A stretch of DNA of 64,000 bases, taken from the NCBI RefSeq assembly GCF_002943715.1, contig NZ_MQUA01000013.1, forward strand, positions 923,001 through 987,000, read 5' to 3'. The stretch comes from Polaribacter filamentus. Its GTDB lineage: Bacteria > Bacteroidota > Bacteroidia > Flavobacteriales > Flavobacteriaceae. A program made the translations under genes and the position numbers. Shown here one piece after another: positions 7,806-17,835 of this stretch (position 1 is the stretch's first letter; each line of letters starts with the position of its first letter). The notes under the pieces are model-generated. The model did not search any database and was not told where the DNA came from. It saw only the letters and a program-made list of their open reading frames with translations.

Positions 7806-8987
7806 TTATTCATCTCTTTGTTTTAATTCAGGTAAATCTTTAGAAATTTCGTAATATTTCTTGTCATTCATTAAACTTTCTCGTACTTTTTCTAATTGCT
7901 CATTTAATTGTTTTGGAACATTATATTTGATTCCAAAACTTTTTCTTATTTCAGTATCAGTATGCTTGTCATATTCTTTCCAGTCAATTTCTGGTGTGTT
8001 AACAAGGTCAATTTGTTCCTTTATGATTTCTAAAAGCTCCTTTGATTCATTTGAGTTGACATCATAAAATTCAAGTTGTCTTAAAATATCTTTTGGGAAA
8101 GCATAACGCCAATTATCAATTGAATTTCTATTAAAGTACTTGCCGTTTTCTTTAAAGTTCTTAATCGCAATTTTTTGAAGAATGATTGTATCTAAAGATA
8201 CTTTTTTATCTTTTGAAAAGGCTGACTTCAAACTAATCACTTGCTTGAATGAACTTTCAGTATGCCATTTTTTTAAGGTCTTAATTGTATTTTCGTTAAA
8301 TTCAATTCCGTACACAACTTTGGCTTTATTTATTTGTTGGTCAACGTAATTAAAATCTGATTCAAATTTTTTATAATAGACATTATTTAGTATCTCTTGA
8401 TTCACAGATGTTGTAGTTTTTAATGTAAAAGTTATTACAAAACAAATTACGAATGAAAATAATATCCATTTTTCTGAACGATAAATTAGCCTAACTATAA
8501 ACCAATTTTGTGCAAAAACTACAATTGGAATTAAAACAAATAAAAGCCAATATTGTTCGAATAAATTTAGTTGATTATCATAACCTGGCATTCCATATAA
8601 AATGAAAGGAACAATTGAACCAAATCGAGCAATCATCATTAAAATTAGCCAAAAAGTAAAGAAAATATTTGTTCTAGATAATTGTTTATAAATTTTGTCT
8701 TTTTTCCTTTTATGATTATTATTTGTCATCCAAATTGCAATCGTAACTGAAAGACCTAAAACGGTTGCAAGTGACGAAAAAAAGTAATTATAAAAAAGTA
8801 ATTCAGATTTTTCTAAAATGAATAAATCAGCAGATAAAGTGGTGAAAAACCTAAATAATTCTCGGAAATAATTAAACGTTAATGAAATTACAATTGCAGA
8901 AAATAAACCTGAAATTATTCCAATCCAAAATCTTTGTTTCCCGATTTTTTGAATAGATATTTCTTCTTTCCTAAATTTTCCTGTCAT
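7806..8987 (-). CDS. Multi-pass membrane protein of unknown function
   Basis: A 393-aa protein with about five transmembrane helices in the first ~190 residues (near 20-40, 60-85, 100-125, 140-165 and 172-192). A hydrophilic region of about 200 residues follows, rich in Lys, Glu and Asn and predicted mostly helical. No catalytic motif stands out and I do not recognise the family. It is the first cassette, next to the attI-like core, the position usually best expressed in an integron. A membrane effector or sensor is possible but unsupported. Confidence 0.6.
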   Translation of the reverse strand: MTGKFRKEEISIQKIGKQRFWIGIISGLFSAIVISLTFNYFRELFRFFTTLSADLFILEKSELLFYNYFFSSLATVLGLSVTIAIWMTNNNHKRKKDKIYKQLSRTNIFFTFWLILMMIARFGSIVPFILYGMPGYDNQLNLFEQYWLLFVLIPIVVFAQNWFIVRLIYRSEKWILFSFVICFVITFTLKTTTSVNQEILNNVYYKKFESDFNYVDQQINKAKVVYGIEFNENTIKTLKKWHTESSFKQVISLKSAFSKDKKVSLDTIILQKIAIKNFKENGKYFNRNSIDNWRYAFPKDILRQLEFYDVNSNESKELLEIIKEQIDLVNTPEIDWKEYDKHTDTEIRKSFGIKYNVPKQLNEQLEKVRESLMNDKKYYEISKDLPELKQRDE

Positions 8988-9004
8988 TTATGGATTTCGT
9001 TTTT

Positions 9005-9065
9005 AATGCGCCACAACTGGTTATATAATAACAAAAGCTTGTGTTATTGGTTAAATATCACCGGA
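9005..9065 (-). other. attI-like junction of the cassette array
   Basis: On the minus strand the sequence reads AACCAGTTGTGGCGC. GTTGTGGC is the start of the first cassette and matches its own attC (site 7). Unlike sites 1-7, no ~135-bp palindromic attC lies upstream, only AT-rich DNA with a small inverted repeat (GGTTATATAATAAC). That is expected where attI meets the first cassette. It could also be a scar where the upstream part of the integron was lost. No integrase gene adjoins it. Confidence 0.5.
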
Positions 9066-9483
9066 TAATAAAACCTTTTACTATTAAATGCTATCTACTA
9101 AAACCTGCTTATATCGTGTTTATATACCTTGTTTTAAAATCTATTAATTAAAAATTAAATCAAGATTTAGCTTCTTTTTTTGCTAAGATATTTAAAAGTT
9201 ACCTAAAAATAAGATTTATTTTTAGTTGTTTTCTTTTATTATTGTAAGGAGATCAGTACATGCTTGCACTCTTTTTTCTTAGAATCCGGTAGGGTGGTAC
9301 CCCAATAAGCCAACAATACTAAACCTCTAAAATACTATCACAAAAAGCCATAAAGTGTGCACGCACAAAGGTTTTTACGATGAGGTATTTTTACTAAACA
9401 AGCTATTATAAAATAAAAACAACTACCTTGTTAGACATTCAACTCAATTTTAGAGATGTATAGTACAAAAAATATAAGCTTTT
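9066..9483. other. Gene-free stretch between cassette array and HTH gene
   Basis: I see no coding frame longer than a few dozen codons here. If an integron platform existed, the integrase gene and cassette promoter should lie in or near this stretch. A GC-richer island around 9285-9310 (GGTAGGGTGGTACCCC) could form a short hairpin. No match to a known RNA family is evident. Confidence 0.5.
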
Positions 9484-9820
9484 ATGAAAAAAAAAACAGC
9501 CACCAACAGGGCAACAAACTCCCCATTTACAATTTGATGATTATTTATTAGAAAAAGAAATATGGCTTACTACCGAGGAAGCCATGGCATATTTAAACGT
9601 GAGTCGCAGTACCATGTATAGATTGCGTAAAAAACAGCACATTCCTAGTACTAAAATAGGGCATAGCCCCATGTATCCAAAATGCTTATTAAATACGTTT
9701 CTTATAAACAGGGCTATAAGAAATGTAAAAGAGGATACCGCTAACAGATTGCTACCACCTCCTTTTTTTAAATTAGTTAAGCCACAAATCAGCGCACAAA
9801 AAAAGCGTGTTATCGCATAA
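9484..9820 (+). pseudogene. Small helix-turn-helix (excisionase/MerR-like HTH_17) protein, frameshifted in a poly-A tract
   Basis: The readable frame from the ATG at 9584 (78 aa) lacks the first helix of the domain. The same frame extends upstream as 'EIWLTTEEAMAYLNVSRS', the complete HTH_17 start, back to a run of ten A (9487-9496) right after the ATG at 9484. With nine A instead of ten, that ATG would read MKKKQPPTGQQ into the domain. The protein would be about 111 aa with 'LNVSRSTMYRLRKK' as the recognition part. Such small DNA-binding proteins accompany mobile elements as excisionases or regulators. The one-base difference may be slippage, phase variation or sequencing error. Confidence 0.6.
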
Positions 9821-9892
9821 CATTTTTTATGTTACACAATAACACGCCCTAAATAGCCTGTTTACAGCGTACGTTTTTACAACGTGCTGCTT

Positions 9893-10534
9893 TTACAGCA
9901 CTGTAACTGCACCCATATACGTACTTATGGCTGCAAAATTGGCTTCTGCCTTATTAAAAGAAGCCCAAACTTGTACCTCAGAACCTGCCATAAAATCGGG
10001 TAAAGTTATCGTTGCCGTGGTAGCATCTCTGGTAGCAGCGTCTAAATTGGTATAAAACAAATTTAGTTCAGGTTCATAGACCACTACCATAAACGTATCC
10101 GTTGCTGTAGCTTTCCCTTGGCCGCTATTGTCTTGCCAACCAAAATTTAGCGTTTGCCCTGCAGCAGCAGCTAGGGTTCCGTTATCTAACCCTCTTAAAT
10201 CGCCTTTGCTAATTAATACTTTTGCATAGTCCATTTCCATACCCCCAGGGATGCTTACCACTGCGTTTTTAAGATGATAGGAAGTGGCTAAATTAGAGCG
10301 AGATTTATCGCCCTGCGGTTTGCCAAAATAAAGATTTAACACATCTACAATGGGATTTAAAAAACCAATTACAGTTTTAAACTTTAGCCGTTGTTCTTCC
10401 TGTTTTTCTGTAGGCGTATAATTACCACGTTGTGGTACACTACGCATTATATTTTTTCCGCGCCATCGCGCACCTACTACGTTGCCCACTTTGCCAGAAA
10501 ATCCGCCAAGTATGCCTTTCTCAAATGTTGCCAT
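9893..10534 (-). CDS. DUF6266 family protein
   Basis: Starting at the Met at 10532-10534 (residue 9 of the longer frame), the protein begins 'MATFEKGILGGFSGKVGNVV', the hallmark of the DUF6266 family of Bacteroidota proteins, followed by 'WRGKNIMRSVP'. The C-terminal half is beta-rich, with a possible Ig- or adhesin-like fold. The function of the family is unknown. Members often occur in accessory regions, as here beside an HTH gene and a transposase. No signal peptide is evident. Confidence 0.75.
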   Translation of the reverse strand: MATFEKGILGGFSGKVGNVVGARWRGKNIMRSVPQRGNYTPTEKQEEQRLKFKTVIGFLNPIVDVLNLYFGKPQGDKSRSNLATSYHLKNAVVSIPGGMEMDYAKVLISKGDLRGLDNGTLAAAAGQTLNFGWQDNSGQGKATATDTFMVVVYEPELNLFYTNLDAATRDATTATITLPDFMAGSEVQVWASFNKAEANFAAISTYMGAVTVL

Positions 10535-10595
10535 AATTAAAATTATTGAGTTAGTCATTTAATTTCCATATATTATAACCTTTAAAACAAGAGAT

Positions 10596-11498
10596 ATGGA
10601 ACAATTTGAAGGTCAAGATATACTAAACTTTATAAAAGAATTACCAAATGATGCTGCGTGTAAAGCATATTTAGCCAAAATAAAATGGCAAGATGGATTT
10701 ACTTGTATGAAATGTGGTCATACCAAAGGCTGTGAAAAAGTAGATTATAGATACCATTGTTATAACTGTCAACACGTAGAAAGCGCCACTGCAAACACCT
10801 TATTTCATAAAGTTAAATTTGGATTGCAAAAAGCCTTTTGTGTGGTTTTTGAAATGAGTACAAGTAGTAAAAGTATTTCAAGTATTCAAATGGGAAAACG
10901 TTTTAGCATTCGCCAAGGAACAGCGTGGTATTTCATGCAAAAAGTGCGTAAAGCAATGAAAAGCAGTCAAAAATATCCTTTAGAGAAATTAATCCATGTT
11001 GATGAATTTACTGTTGGAGGGAAAGAAGAAGGCAAACAAGGAAGAAGTTATGATACGAAAAAGAAAAAGGCTGTTATCGCAGTAGAATTAACAGATGGCA
11101 ATAAAGTTAAAAGAGTTTATATCAGATCCATCAAAGACTATTCTGCAAAATCATTAACCCCGATATTTGAAGAGCATATAAGCACATCTGCTAAAATAGT
11201 AACTGATAAATGGAGAGGTTACCAACCTTTAAAACAGATGTATGACATTGACCAAATATATAGTAATAATGGTGCTAATTTCAAACAATTACACATTGTG
11301 ATTATGCAAGTTAAGTCATGGTTGAGAGCAATACCAACTCATGTAAGTAAATGGCATATTCAAGCATACTTTGATGAGTTTTGTTTTAGAATTAATCGCT
11401 CTCAATTTAAAACCAGCATATTTCATAAAACGATTAATAGAATGGTAGAAAGTAAACCAATATATCAAAATCAAATAAAACAGACGCTAAGCGTATAA
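10596..11498 (+). mobile_element. IS1595-family transposase
   Basis: A 300-aa transposase with an N-terminal zinc ribbon (two Cys pairs in 'CMKCGHTKGC' and 'YHCYNCQH', residues ~37-60) and a DDE/DDN-type catalytic domain. Visible catalytic segments are 'HVDEFTVGG' (first Asp), 'VTDKWRGY' (second Asp) and 'VSKWHIQAYFDEFCFRIN' (third acidic/His region). The gene looks full length, so the element may be active. I could not identify clear terminal inverted repeats in the flanks, so only the coding region is delimited. Confidence 0.85.
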
Positions 11499-12049
11499 CT
11501 CAATAAAATTATTTAGATTAATAGACTACGAATCTAAAACCTAAATTACTTCTAAACAACCCCTTGACACGAGCTGACGCCTATTGAAACCAATTGATTA
11601 TTTGTAAACGCTATTGCCCTTTAATGGTACCTTTTGCATCTTCTTGAAACAAGATGACCTCTACTGACCTTTACTGACATAAACGTTGTTTTTAGTGGGT
11701 TTGTTCGAGTATTGTTCGAGTCTTGTTCGGGAAACGGAGTGCTGTATTTTTAAAAAATAGATGTTTTTTGGGAGAAAACTGGTAACAAACTAAACGGAAG
11801 GCTATGGGGTTGTTTTGCCAATATTTTGTGCCTTTTTTTTAGAATGTCTGCAAAGTGTGTACATTCTTTATGCGCTGCATTCCTATTAAAAGCGCAATGC
11901 ATTGTAGTAAAAAGAGTAGTGCTTTTTTGAAAACAAGTGCCCAAAAAAAAGGAATAAAGAGTAAGCTTTTAAATAAAAATGCGACTACTGCATGTGAATG
12001 CACTATTTAAAGTAAATCTTTCCTAATTTTACAGCACATACAGCCATTT
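11499..12049. other. Intergenic region with short tandem repeats
   Basis: No plausible gene is seen in these ~550 bp. Two short direct-repeat groups occur: TGACCTCTACTGACCTTTACTGACA around 11650, and three ~11-bp units beginning TTGTTCG (TTGTTCGAGTA, TTGTTCGAGTC, TTGTTCGGGAA) at 11701-11733. The units could bind a regulator or be remnants of replication slippage. Confidence 0.45.
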
Positions 12050-13054
12050 ATGAAAACGCCAACCATAAAATATTCTATATTAGATCTTGCCTTAGTTTCT
12101 AAAGACCATACACTGCAACAAACTTATACAAATGCCTTAACATTGGCGCAACATGCCGAAGCTTTTGGGTATACACGCTATTGGTTAGCAGAGCACCATA
12201 ATGCCACAAATATTGGCAGTAGCGCAACGGCTATATTAATAGGCTATGTTGCTGCGGGCACAAAAACACTGCGCATAGGTTCTGGCGGCATTATGCTACC
12301 AAATCATTCCCCTCTAATTGTGGCAGAACAATTTGGTACGTTGGCTTCTTTGTATCCTAACCGAATTGATTTAGGCCTCGGCAGAGCACCAGGAACGGAT
12401 AGAGAAACAGCACAAGCCATTCGTGCTGATTTTATGCAAGCGGCACAGTCTTTTCCTACGGAATTGGATAAAATTCAACAATACTTTTCTGCTAACAATG
12501 CCAGCGCTCGTGTTCGTGCTACGGTAGCAGAAGGGGTAGAGGTGCCAATTTATTTGTTGGGTTCTAGTACGGATAGCGCACATTTAGCAGCAAAAAAAGG
12601 AATCCCGTATGCATTTGCAAGTCACTTTGCAACCACGCATTTATTCGAAGCATTAAAAATTTACCGCAAGGAGTTTCAACCCTCCAACGACTTAGAAAAA
12701 CCCTATGTAATGGCAGGCGTAAATATCATTGTAGCAGATACGGATGAAGAGGCGCAGCGTTTATCAACCTCTTTAATACGCATGATTGTGGGCATATTTA
12801 CTGGGAAACGAGATTCTGTACAACCACCAACGGCCATGACTACCGAGTTTAAAGAGATTTTACAAAATCCGCAAGTACATCAAATGCTAAAGTTTTCTTT
12901 TATTGGGAGCAAAGTCACGGTAAAGCAACAGGTAAAAGAGTTTATAGCGCAAACAAATGCGGATGAATTAATTGCAGTAACCAATATTTATGATGGCAAA
13001 GACAGAATACGCTCTTTTGAATTATTTGTAGAAATTATCAAGGAGTTGCATTAA
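12050..13054 (+). CDS. LLM-class flavin-dependent oxidoreductase (luciferase-like)
   Basis: A 334-aa single-domain TIM-barrel protein of the bacterial luciferase-like monooxygenase superfamily. The N-terminus 'YSILDLALVSKDHTLQQTY' and the segments 'YWLAEHHNATNIGSSA', 'LRIGSGGIMLPNHSPLIVAE' and 'IDLGLGRAPGTD' are typical of the YhbW/'MsnO8' subgroup. It uses reduced FMN and oxygen, or F420-like chemistry in other lineages, on an unknown small molecule. It is monocistronic here, with noncoding DNA upstream and a convergent neighbour downstream. The subfamily is confident; the substrate is not known. Confidence 0.9.
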   Translation: MKTPTIKYSILDLALVSKDHTLQQTYTNALTLAQHAEAFGYTRYWLAEHHNATNIGSSATAILIGYVAAGTKTLRIGSGGIMLPNHSPLIVAEQFGTLASLYPNRIDLGLGRAPGTDRETAQAIRADFMQAAQSFPTELDKIQQYFSANNASARVRATVAEGVEVPIYLLGSSTDSAHLAAKKGIPYAFASHFATTHLFEALKIYRKEFQPSNDLEKPYVMAGVNIIVADTDEEAQRLSTSLIRMIVGIFTGKRDSVQPPTAMTTEFKEILQNPQVHQMLKFSFIGSKVTVKQQVKEFIAQTNADELIAVTNIYDGKDRIRSFELFVEIIKELH

Positions 13055-13201
13055 AATAACCATTAAAATAACCATCAAAAGGAGCATCAAAAACAACACC
13101 CCAATCTGCTTACAAAGCAAACGGGAGAGGCAAACGTTAGGGGTAAACCTTGCTATGCATGCGGATGAATTGCACGGTTTCTTACACAGTATTGCCTATA
13201 C

Positions 13202-16200
13202 TTATTTTTTAAAAATCTTAGTAGTAGCACGCGTGCCATCGATAAACTTCAAGTTTAAAAGATACATGCCCTTTTTAAGATCAGAAATATTAAGTGCTAC
13301 GGATTTTAAATTGACTTGAACGGTTTTTATTTGTTGACCAAGAAGGTTATAAATCTCAATTTTCTCTAAGATGCGTGCTGCGTTGATGTGCAATTCAGCT
13401 GCTGTAGGATTTGGATATACGCTAAAATCAACCGGAAGCGTATTAAAATCAGTAGTGCTTAAAACACCATCAGCACTCGCTTTCCAATTACTAGCGATAC
13501 TATTATCCGCAAGCACATTTATCAACTCTAAATAAAACCCACCACCGTCTGCTTCTTCTGGCCAAGGTGCGCCATCTGCATATTCAACGTGATCAATTAG
13601 GTTTCCAAAAGCGTCTGCCAATACTAAATGATGGCTCTTATTTGATAAATCTCTTAGAAAGGTATCAAAAGGAGCAAAGCCGTATTTCTGCTCAAAAACA
13701 GTTGCATTTCCTGCCAAATAAACAGATGCACCCCCTGCAAGCGTTGCATTTTGTGGAAATTGATACGAGACACCCAGTTTTATAAGGTAGATGCCTGTAA
13801 GCGCAACAGAGGTGCTTCCTGTATTCTTGATTTCTATGAATTCTTGGTCGTCACTTTCTGGAAATTCAGTGGTTTCTTGCGGATTGTAATGAATTTTTGT
13901 AATCACCAAAGAAGGGGTTGCCACGGCACTACAACTAGAGAATTGACCCAGATTGTTTTTCATCCATACAATTCGTTCTTGTAACCAAGTTTTCATTGTG
14001 GCTATTTCTGATGAAAAATCTTCTATCGTATTCCAACGTTGGTTTTCGCGAACCACAGCTTCAGCAATATATGCTACCGTAGTGTCAATTAAACCAACAA
14101 TGTAGTCGTAATTTAAAGGCCCTCCAGTAGCTGTAACTTCATTAAAACGTTTTGATGCATAACATTTAAAGGTAGCATCTTCAAAGAGATCACCCCAAAA
14201 ATTAGCACCTACATTACTATACTGATACTGCCATACATCGGTAAAACTGCGGTCATAACCCCAGTCAAATAAATCATTTCCAAAGGTTAAATTATAATCC
14301 CAAACTGGTCCTGCTCTTAATTTACCACCTCTATCTTTATGGTAATAAGTACTCAATGCATACGCATCTACATTGGATGCAATTTCTGCAACCAACATAT
14401 AATCTACAAATGAAGGCACATCAATAACAGCCGGGTAGCCTTTTCTAATATCAGCATTCCCAGCCGTTTGATCTAGCGCTCTAAAGACGGTTTCAATATA
14501 GGCAGCTTGTGTTGGTGTAATATCATCTGCGTTTGGTTTCTCGTGTATATAGCCCGCGCCGTTATTGTACCAAGCCTCCGGGTCTTCATCGCTAGGTCTA
14601 TCAGTTTGCATCAAATATCCACCTGTTACCTCTGGATATGAATTTTCATCATCAGCTAGTTTTGCAATATTTACACGATCTCCATCCACTTTTATTTTTT
14701 CCGAAAGTGCATACAAGCCTATGTAATCACCATTGAGTATAACCTCACAATATTTTAAATTTACGGCATATTGGCCCATTTGTCGTGCCATAGTATAGCT
14801 AATATAATCCCGCATCATACTATCATCAAAAGCAAAAGAGTTTAAAATCCAGTCATTTTCTTTTGGCATACCTAATAATTCTACATTTTTATCGGTTATA
14901 CCGTCATCTTTTAAGGTATCAATTCCGTAGGGTTTTTTTGGTAATGCTTGTGAGGAGGAACCTCGCGTTTCAATGCCAATAGTACCAGAGTAATTTAAAA
15001 ACGCTTCGTTGCTAGCATCGCTCACAAAGTTTCGTTCCCCATTGGGTCTTTGAATTATTTTCATAGTCCCAAGTATTTTTGGCTCATCAGGAATCTCTGC
15101 ACCATTTTCAGTATTGATAATAACAATAGGCAAGTTACTGTCTGTAAATGTTAGATTACTTGTATTTAAAATATATGTTTTAGTAGTTACCGAAGAGGGT
15201 ATATACGTATCTAAAAATATTTGTGCTCGCACAGTAGTGTCCTCATTAATTTGGATAGGGCCGGTATATAAAGCAGAGGTTTCTGTGGGGTTATTTTCAT
15301 TAATTGTATATCGTATTACCTCCTCTGAAGTATTGCCAGATAAACGTAAGCTTATAGGTGCATCAATTAGGCCGCCTTGGTTAGAAAAAACAACTTGACT
15401 CTGAACACTTCCTAAATATTCTTGGGTAGAATTCTCTAAACCAGGCGTAGTCTCTATATAACTTACAATTGCTCCAGAAGTTTTAGAAATCCCTACAGAG
15501 GTGTTCTCAGGAAGATTCTCTGCAGTTATCTGACTCAAAGTCACACCCGAAGCATTTGTTAAACGTACTATTTCTGAACTCGCCGATATTTTAAAATTTG
15601 TATGTAGATTATTCTTCTTTAGCCCTAAAATAGCAGGTGGTGCAATACCAGAATTGTTTGGAGTTGAAAAAATAGCCGATAAGAAAGGTATTAGTGTAAA
15701 ATCAGACGAACCTGCACTGATATTGTGTGCTTGAATGGTTAAGATATTTTCACCTTCATTTAAAATTGAATTAAAATCTGTAATCATAAACCTTTCAGGT
15801 CTTCCTCCTGAATATATTTGAGCCTCACGATCCGTAATCGTACCTGAATTATATGCGGGTGGTGTACCAGTAATATTAGCTCTAGCAACTTCATTTTCAT
15901 TTATGTAGGCAACAAAAGCATCATCATAATCCATATCTAAAATTAATGAAGAAATAGTAGCGAGGTTACTAATGACAAATGTTTTTCTAAGGTATATAGA
16001 TTGCGTACCATTTGGAATAATGGTGGCATCGTCTCCATCAGCATATCCAAATCCAGAAGAACCTGAAGTCCAATTTGAATCATCAAAATTTAAACCATTC
16101 CAATTCCCATCAGGCTGCGAAGTTGGAATTAAGTACTTAAATTCATCTCCTTGATTAACCAGTGTTCTAGGATAGCTAATGGAAGATCTATCTTTATCTG

Positions 16201-16494
16201 AAGCCCATAAGAGTAAGTATTCATTTGCCGATAATGTGTAATTTGGAAATTTCCACTTTGAAAGGTTATTTATATCATCAGATAAAGTCCAACCATTAAT
16301 TAAAACATCTTCCGTTCCAAAATTATGAATTTCTAACCAGTCGGGAGTGTCTCCATCTTCATCTGTATACATAGAATTAGAAGAAACTACTTCATTTATT
16401 CTTACGTCTTGTGCTGTTAAATTATAGGTGCTAAATATAAAAAGTCCCAATAAAATGCTCCCTTTAATGTTCTTGAAATATTTTTTTTTTGCAT
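13202..16494 (-). CDS. Secreted CotH-kinase / lamin-tail-domain protein with T9SS sorting signal
   Basis: About 1,100 aa. From the N-terminus: signal peptide, a lamin-tail domain ('INEVVSSNSMYTDEDGD'), a galactose-binding/Ig-like region, a chitobiase/FN3-like segment (~360-430), a CotH spore-coat kinase-like domain (~440-790, with 'GGYLMQTDRPSDED' and 'GPVWDYNLTFGND'), a second lamin-tail domain (~860-970) and a type A T9SS sorting domain starting 'FSVYPNPTAAE'. It should be exported by type IX secretion to the surface. The annotatable frame begins at a TTG near 16450. The ATG at 16492-16494 gives a perfect signal peptide (MQKKKYFKNIKGSILLGLF) if the T10 run at 16481-16490 is corrected by one base. 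Confidence 0.87.
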
Positions 16495-17091
16495 CTGTCT
16501 CCTGTTTAATTTATAGGTGAACCCATTGTGGGTAAAAATTCTATCAAACAAATTTAACGTATTAAAATATTTTTTTCAACTAAATTAACTATACATAAAC
16601 TATACTACCGTTTTTAAAAGGGAATTTGCACTGTAAACGCTAACAAGACAAACTATTAACAACCTAATTTTTTGTAGTTGTAAAATATTTTATCTAATCA
16701 GAGTACGTTTTTTTATACTAATTTCATTCAGATTACAAGAGACAATGCTCTTTTAAGTTATCGTTGATTGTATGATAATTAGCAGCAAGTCTTGGTTTTT
16801 AATACTTGTGCTTGTGGGTTTCTTTAAGCCTTTTTTAAACAGTGGTTTACTACTAATTGTACTATACAACAATTTGTATACTAATACTATATTAGAAACA
16901 AGCGTAGTGTATTACAAACCAAAACATGAAAACAATTTATAGAATTTGGTTGTTATTTAAAAATTATTTTTCATTTTAAAATTCGGCAAAAAAGTCTTCG
17001 TCAGGCTTTGTAATAAATAGTTGTATTTTTGGAGGTAATAAAAATGATATCCTATTTAATAAATTAGCTGATACCCAAATTGCTTAAGAAA
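16495..17091. other. Intergenic region ahead of the lipid operon
   Basis: These ~600 bp separate the divergently transcribed CotH gene and lipid operon. No ORF or RNA gene is recognised. The sequence is very AT-rich and holds the candidate promoter element at 17024-17031. Confidence 0.5.
17024..17031 (+). promoter_or_regulatory. Candidate Bacteroidota -7 promoter element of the lipid operon
   Basis: TATTTTTG fits the TAnnTTTG -7 consensus of Bacteroidota primary sigma promoters and lies ~60 bp before the first gene's ATG. A TTTG occurs at 17007-17010, but the 13-bp spacing is shorter than the usual ~19, so the -33 element is uncertain. Confidence 0.4.
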
Positions 17092-17835
17092 ATGAAAATT
17101 ATAATTACCATTTGTAGATGGATAATTGCCTTCTCTATTACTTTACTTACTGGCGGTGTTGCTTTGGTATTCGTTCTTATAAGTTATGGCAAGCTAAGAA
17201 ACCGATGTGTAACCTATATTATTAAACCAGCCTCTCGCTTTATTTTATGGGTTATTGGCTTCCGCGGTTGTTATCCGCCTTTAGATAAATTTCCAAAACA
17301 TCAAGTATTGTATACGTTTAATCATAATGCAGAACAAGATATTTATCTTTTAACGGCACTAGGGCTTCAAAATGTTCGGTTTCTTCTTTCTGAAAAAACA
17401 TTGATTTATATTCCTTTAGTGATTTCTGCTTTAGCTACCGGAACCTTTTATATACCTCAAAAAAAACATTCTAAAAGAAGATTACAGTTTTTTAAGAAGA
17501 CGACTACATTTTTAAAAGAAACCAACTACTCGATAGCAGCTTCTTCCGAAGGGGTACATCCTCATTTTCATGGCATTGCGCCTTTTAATCGGGGTATCTA
17601 TCATATGGCTTTAGAAGCTAAGATTCCTATTGTTCCCATGTTTATTTATGTTCCTGAAGAAAATAATATGACTGCGTTTAAATATGCTAAAAAAGGAACG
17701 CTTAAAATTGAGCTAATGCAAGAAATTTCAACAAAAGAGTGGACGCTAGAAAATCTTGATACGCATATTAATGAGGTTCGTAATTTGTTTGTAAAACGAT
17801 TCAACGAATTAAATCCAACTAATAAAACTACATGA
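17092..17835 (+). CDS. PlsC-like 1-acylglycerol-3-phosphate acyltransferase
   Basis: I start at the ATG at 17092 (247 aa) rather than the TTG four codons earlier. The protein has an N-terminal membrane helix pair and the acyltransferase HX4D motif in 'FNHNAEQD', plus the substrate-binding 'SSEGVHP' and the 'IPIVPMFIYVP' segment. It would transfer an acyl chain to a glycerol-phosphate or related alcohol at the cytoplasmic membrane. It is the first gene of a seven-gene operon, and its stop overlaps the next start (ATGA). Its presence suggests the product carries at least one ester-linked chain, or that the acceptor is an unusual prenyl-glycerol. Confidence 0.82.
   Translation: MKIIITICRWIIAFSITLLTGGVALVFVLISYGKLRNRCVTYIIKPASRFILWVIGFRGCYPPLDKFPKHQVLYTFNHNAEQDIYLLTALGLQNVRFLLSEKTLIYIPLVISALATGTFYIPQKKHSKRRLQFFKKTTTFLKETNYSIAASSEGVHPHFHGIAPFNRGIYHMALEAKIPIVPMFIYVPEENNMTAFKYAKKGTLKIELMQEISTKEWTLENLDTHINEVRNLFVKRFNELNPTNKTT

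Larger units (their letters stand above)
262..9017 (-). mobile_element. Integron-type gene cassette array (7 attC sites, 8 cassettes)
   Basis: All genes in this stretch lie on the minus strand and are separated by seven imperfectly palindromic sites of about 135-140 bp. On the minus strand each site opens with a core ending AAC followed by ACCGTGTA-like bases and closes with a core starting GTT. The key evidence is cassette-specific: the bases just after one site's closing GTT are repeated, as reverse complement, at the opening of the next site downstream. Examples are GTTGTGGTTA with TAACCACAAC (CPBP cassette), GTTAGGCAAC with GTTGCCTAAC (HEPN cassette) and GTTGTAAAAC with GTTTTACAAC (Sel1 cassette). 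This is expected when circular cassettes insert by G^TT cleavage in attC. No intI gene is visible in the window. Confidence 0.85.

Noticed and set aside
13567..16154. Plus-strand ORFs opposite the CotH gene
   Set aside because: They are shadows of a long, domain-rich minus-strand gene and show no family features.
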